DNA from: Holophagaceae bacterium
GTDB taxonomy: Bacteria; Acidobacteriota; Holophagae; Holophagales; Holophagaceae
Direction: 5' to 3'
NCBI GenBank assembly: GCA_016710635.1
Contig: JADJVL010000026.1
Location: 1 to 32,960, forward strand
DNA: 32,960 bases
Part shown: positions 30,064-32,960 of the stretch, in pieces
How the letters are laid out: every line of letters starts with the position of its first letter
How positions within the stretch are numbered: the first letter of the stretch is position 1
The notes under the pieces: generated by a model
Seen by the model: only the letters and a program-made list of their open reading frames with translations
Database searches by the model: none
What the model was told of the DNA's origin: nothing
Translations under genes and position numbers: made by a program

Positions 30064-32960
30064 TCAGGTGTGCTCCAGGGCCAGATCCAGCGCTTCCATG
30101 AACTCGGTCACCCGGATCGGCTTGGTGATGTAGCGGATGAAGCCAGCCTTCAAGCCCCGGTTGATGTCGGTCGGCATGGCGTTGGCGCTGAGGGCGATGA
30201 CGGGGATGCGGGCGGTGGCGGGGTCGGCGCGCAGCAGTTTCAGGGCCTCGTAGCCATTGATGCCGGGAAGATTGATGTCCATCAGCACCACGTCCGGCAG
30301 GGTCGCCCGGGCGAGTTCGACGCCGCTGTTTCCGGTCGTGGCGGTCATGAGGCGGAGGTCGGGGTGCCGCGCGATGATCTGCTCCACCAGCTTCATGTTC
30401 GCCGGGTTGTCCTCCACGTAGAGCAGGGTGTGCTGACGCTTGCCGCGGTGCTGAATGGGCTGCGGGGTTTCCGGGAGTCCGTCCTCCTCCACGGCGAGGT
30501 GCGGCTCGGCGACCGGGATGAGGTCAAACCAGAACACCGTTCCGGTACCCACTTCGCTTTCAACGCCGATGACGCCACCCATCAGTTCCACCAGCCGCTT
30601 GGCCACCACGAGCCCGATGCCCGTACCCTCCTCTCCGCCCGCCTCCTGCCCGAGGCGGTTGAAGGCCTGGAAGAGCTGGGCGACCTGCTCCGGAGGCAGG
30701 CCAGGGCCGGTGTCGCGGATGCTGACGCGGACCCGGCCGGTCCCCACCTCCGCGCACTGCACTTCGACGGTGCCCTGCCTGGAGTTGTATTTGATCGCGT
30801 TGGAAAGCAGGTTGATGATGACCTGCTTCACCCGGGTGCGGTCCGCGTGGACAAAGAACGCGGCCTCGAATTTCGGGAAGGCCATGCGGATGCCCCGCTG
30901 CTGGGCCTGGGGCTCGATCATGCCCTGGCAGTCGAGGATGACTTCGGCCAGGGACACCGGTTCCCGGGAGAGGGGCACCTGCCCCGATTCCACCTTCGCC
31001 AGGTCGAGGATCTCGTCGATGAGCTTCAACAGGTGCCAGCCCGCCTGCAGGATCTGGGCGATGCTCTCCTTCTGCGAGAGGGTGGGGACAGGGACATCGG
31101 ATTCCATGAGCTGCGCGAAGCCCAGGATGGCGTTGAGGGGGCTGCGCAGTTCGTGGCTCATGCTCGAAAGGAAATCCGACTTGGCGAGGTTGGCCTTCTC
31201 CGCCACGGAACGGGAGCTTTCCAGCTCGACGTTCTTCTCCTGCAGCACCTGGTCCAGCCGCTTCCGTTCGGTGATGTCCCGGGCGGCGGCGAACACGCCC
31301 TGGAGCCGCCGGTCCCGGTCGTAGAAAGTGGTGGCGTTGTAGGAGACCACCGTCTCCTTGCCGTCCCAGGCCCGGGCGGTGAGCTCGTAGTCGATGACCT
31401 TCTTCTCGCTGAGCACCAGCTTGATGCCCGCCTCGGCCCGGTCGGGGTCGGTGAAGTAGTTCTTGAAGGGCGCGCCGATCAGTTCATCGCGGGTGCAGCC
31501 GGTCAGCGCTTCCATCTGCTTGTTGACGTCGGTGATGATGCCGGCCGGGTCCGTCGTCATGATGGGATCCATGTTCGATTCGAAGAGCGAGCGCGTGTAG
31601 AACTGATGGTCGCGCAATCGCTGGTCCAGCAGCTTCTGCTCGGCCTCGACCTGCTTGCGGGCGGTGTTGTCCGTGCCGATGAGGAGATAGCCGATGATGG
31701 CGCCCTGATCGTCCCGCAACGCCGTCACCGACACGATGGCGGGGAAGCGGCTGCCATCCTTGCGGATGTAGGTCAGCTCGTAGATGTCCTCGATGCCCCG
31801 GGAAGCCTTGAACACCAGCGCCTCGAAGCCCGGCGTGATGGGCGTCCCCAATTCGTCGCTCAGGGCCTTGGCGCGGACGATCACTTCCTGGGGGTCCGAG
31901 ATGTCCGCCGGCGTGATCTTGTTCATGACGTCGGCGGCGGTGTAGCCCAGCATGCGCTCGGCGCCCACGTTGAAGATCTGGATCACGCCCTTGGCGTCGG
32001 TGGCGATGCTCGAGAAGTTCGCGCTGTTGAAGATGGCGCTCTGGAGAGCGCCGGCCTTGAGGAGCGCCTCCTCGGCCTGCTTGCGGGCGGTGTTGTCGGT
32101 GCCGATGAGCAGGTAGCCGATGATCGCGTTCTCGTCGTCCCGCAGGGCGGTGACGGAGACGACCGCCGGGAAGCGGCTACCGTCCTTGCGGATGTAGGTC
32201 AGCTCGTAGATGTCCTCGATGCCCCTCGAGGCCTTGAACACCAGCGCCTCGAAGCCCGGCGTGATCGGTGTCCCCAGCTCGTCGCTCAGGGCCTTCGCCC
32301 TCGCGATCACCTCCTGGGGGTCCGAGATGTCCGCCGGCGTGATCTTGTTCAGCACGTCGGCGGCGGCGTAGCCCAGCATGCGCTCCGCGCCCACGTTGAA
32401 GATCTGGATCACGCCCTTGGCATCGGTGGCGATGCTCGAGAAGTTGGCGCTGTTGAAGATCGCGCTTTGGAGGGCGCCTGCCTTGAGCAGGGCCTCTTCC
32501 GCCTGCTGCCTGGCCGTGTTGTCCGTGCCGATGAGCAGATAGCCGATGATCGCGTTCTGGTCGTCCCGCAGCGCCGTCACCGACACGATGGCGGGAAAGC
32601 GGCTGCCGTCCTTGCGGATGTAGGTCAGCTCGTAGATGTCCTCGATGCCCCGGGAGGCCTTGAAGACCAGGGCCTCGAAGCCCGGCGTGATGGGTGTCCC
32701 CAATTCGTCGCTCAGGGCCTTGGCGCGGACGATCACTTCCTGGGGGTCCGAGATGTCCGCCGGCGTGATCTTGTTCAGCACGTCCGCGGCGGCGTAGCCC
32801 AGCATGCGCTCGGCGCCCACATTGAAGATCTGGATCACGCCCTTCTCGTCGGTCGCGATGCTCGAGAAGTTCGCGCTGTTGAAGATCGCGTTCTGCAGGG
32901 CGCCGGTCTTGAGCAGCGACTCCTGGCGGCGAAGCTCGCTGAGGCCCTCCGCCAGACCGA
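30064..32960 (-). CDS. hybrid histidine kinase with tandem PAS domains (5' end outside window)
   Basis: The gene continues past 32960; about 965 residues are visible. From the N-terminal side: at least three near-identical PAS/PAC units of 142 residues (SIATDAKGVIQIFNVGAERM ... IGTDNTARKQAEEALLKA), then a diverged PAS (MDPIMTTDPAGIITDVNKQM ... AAARDITERKRL), a coiled segment, HisKA with the phospho-His in FLSSMSHELRSPLN (codon 31153-31155), HATPase with NLLSNAIKYN, DTGPGLPPEQ and GTGIGLVVAKRLVELMGG, and a C-terminal receiver with Asp in VLMDINLP (codon 30277-30279) and ITKP. No membrane segment is visible in this part. A phosphorelay to the HD-GYP protein encoded 28 nt downstream is likely. 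An internal GTG at 32838 is not a real start. Confidence 0.93.
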   Translation of the reverse strand, partial: GLAEGLSELRRQESLLKTGALQNAIFNSANFSSIATDEKGVIQIFNVGAERMLGYAAADVLNKITPADISDPQEVIVRAKALSDELGTPITPGFEALVFKASRGIEDIYELTYIRKDGSRFPAIVSVTALRDDQNAIIGYLLIGTDNTARQQAEEALLKAGALQSAIFNSANFSSIATDAKGVIQIFNVGAERMLGYAAADVLNKITPADISDPQEVIARAKALSDELGTPITPGFEALVFKASRGIEDIYELTYIRKDGSRFPAVVSVTALRDDENAIIGYLLIGTDNTARKQAEEALLKAGALQSAIFNSANFSSIATDAKGVIQIFNVGAERMLGYTAADVMNKITPADISDPQEVIVRAKALSDELGTPITPGFEALVFKASRGIEDIYELTYIRKDGSRFPAIVSVTALRDDQGAIIGYLLIGTDNTARKQVEAEQKLLDQRLRDHQFYTRSLFESNMDPIMTTDPAGIITDVNKQMEALTGCTRDELIGAPFKNYFTDPDRAEAGIKLVLSEKKVIDYELTARAWDGKETVVSYNATTFYDRDRRLQGVFAAARDITERKRLDQVLQEKNVELESSRSVAEKANLAKSDFLSSMSHELRSPLNAILGFAQLMESDVPVPTLSQKESIAQILQAGWHLLKLIDEILDLAKVESGQVPLSREPVSLAEVILDCQGMIEPQAQQRGIRMAFPKFEAAFFVHADRTRVKQVIINLLSNAIKYNSRQGTVEVQCAEVGTGRVRVSIRDTGPGLPPEQVAQLFQAFNRLGQEAGGEEGTGIGLVVAKRLVELMGGVIGVESEVGTGTVFWFDLIPVAEPHLAVEEDGLPETPQPIQHRGKRQHTLLYVEDNPANMKLVEQIIARHPDLRLMTATTGNSGVELARATLPDVVLMDINLPGINGYEALKLLRADPATARIPVIALSANAMPTDINRGLKAGFIRYITKPIRVTEFMEALDLALEHT
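31627..32904 (-). repeat. three tandem 426-bp PAS-coding repeats
   Basis: Copies at about 32904-32479, 32478-32053 and 32052-31627, with exactly 426 nt between equivalent bases (for example GTTCA at 32773, 32347 and 31921). Proteins differ at a handful of positions. More copies may lie beyond the window. Confidence 0.85.

Noticed and set aside
1..32960. CRISPR array or rRNA/tRNA genes
   Set aside because: No regularly spaced short repeats and no recognisable RNA gene were seen; the only regular repeat is the PAS-coding array.

Overview
The window is very GC-rich, Gram-negative chromosomal DNA (outer-membrane barrel, HtrA protease, periplasmic and lipoprotein export signals). The gene content fits a soil or sediment Acidobacteriota relative (Holophaga/Geothrix-like) best: IcmF-type fused mutase, an HD-GYP regulator with a multi-PAS hybrid kinase, paralogous TPR proteins, and a BlaI/M56 pair. 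A myxobacterium-like source is not excluded. The taxonomic guess is inference; no rRNA gene is present.

Left block (1-14640), ordinary high-GC genome: an HtrA-like protease (-) diverges from three tandem paralogous TPR proteins (+). Next come icmF (+), a small cysteine-free protein (+), an ABC-2 type exporter (permease plus ATPase, -), and a blaI-blaR1-like regulator/peptidase pair (-) with a clear operator-promoter.

Middle block (about 14640-20900): visibly lower GC and different codon use. It looks like an acquired island. Its left half is mostly debris: small doubtful ORFs, an excisionase-like fragment, a DUF2846-like secreted protein, a wrecked SRAP/YedK gene, an undefined coding remnant and strong hairpins. 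Its right half is intact and compact: a T4-beta-like (sce7725-type) protein converging on an sce7726-type PD-(D/E)XK-like protein, and divergent from the latter a HTH - ImmA/IrrE metallopeptidase - PIN-like operon. This five-gene set is the best candidate for an undescribed conflict or defence system.

Right block (20900-32960), high GC again, all on the minus strand. In transcription order: a hybrid kinase with near-identical PAS repeats (runs off the window) and a REC-HD-GYP protein; a copper module of CopZ-like chaperone, P1B ATPase (one apparent frameshift), CorE-like ECF sigma factor with a cysteine-rich tail, and an outer-membrane barrel; a second ABC-2 exporter; and an arsR-arsP(DUF318)-thioredoxin operon.

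The copper module carries a motif I found by aligning upstream regions: GTAAGR-N15-CGTCT occurs with exactly the same spacing before copZ, copA and the barrel gene, at 44-57 nt from each start codon. It is a likely promoter for the adjacent ECF sigma factor.
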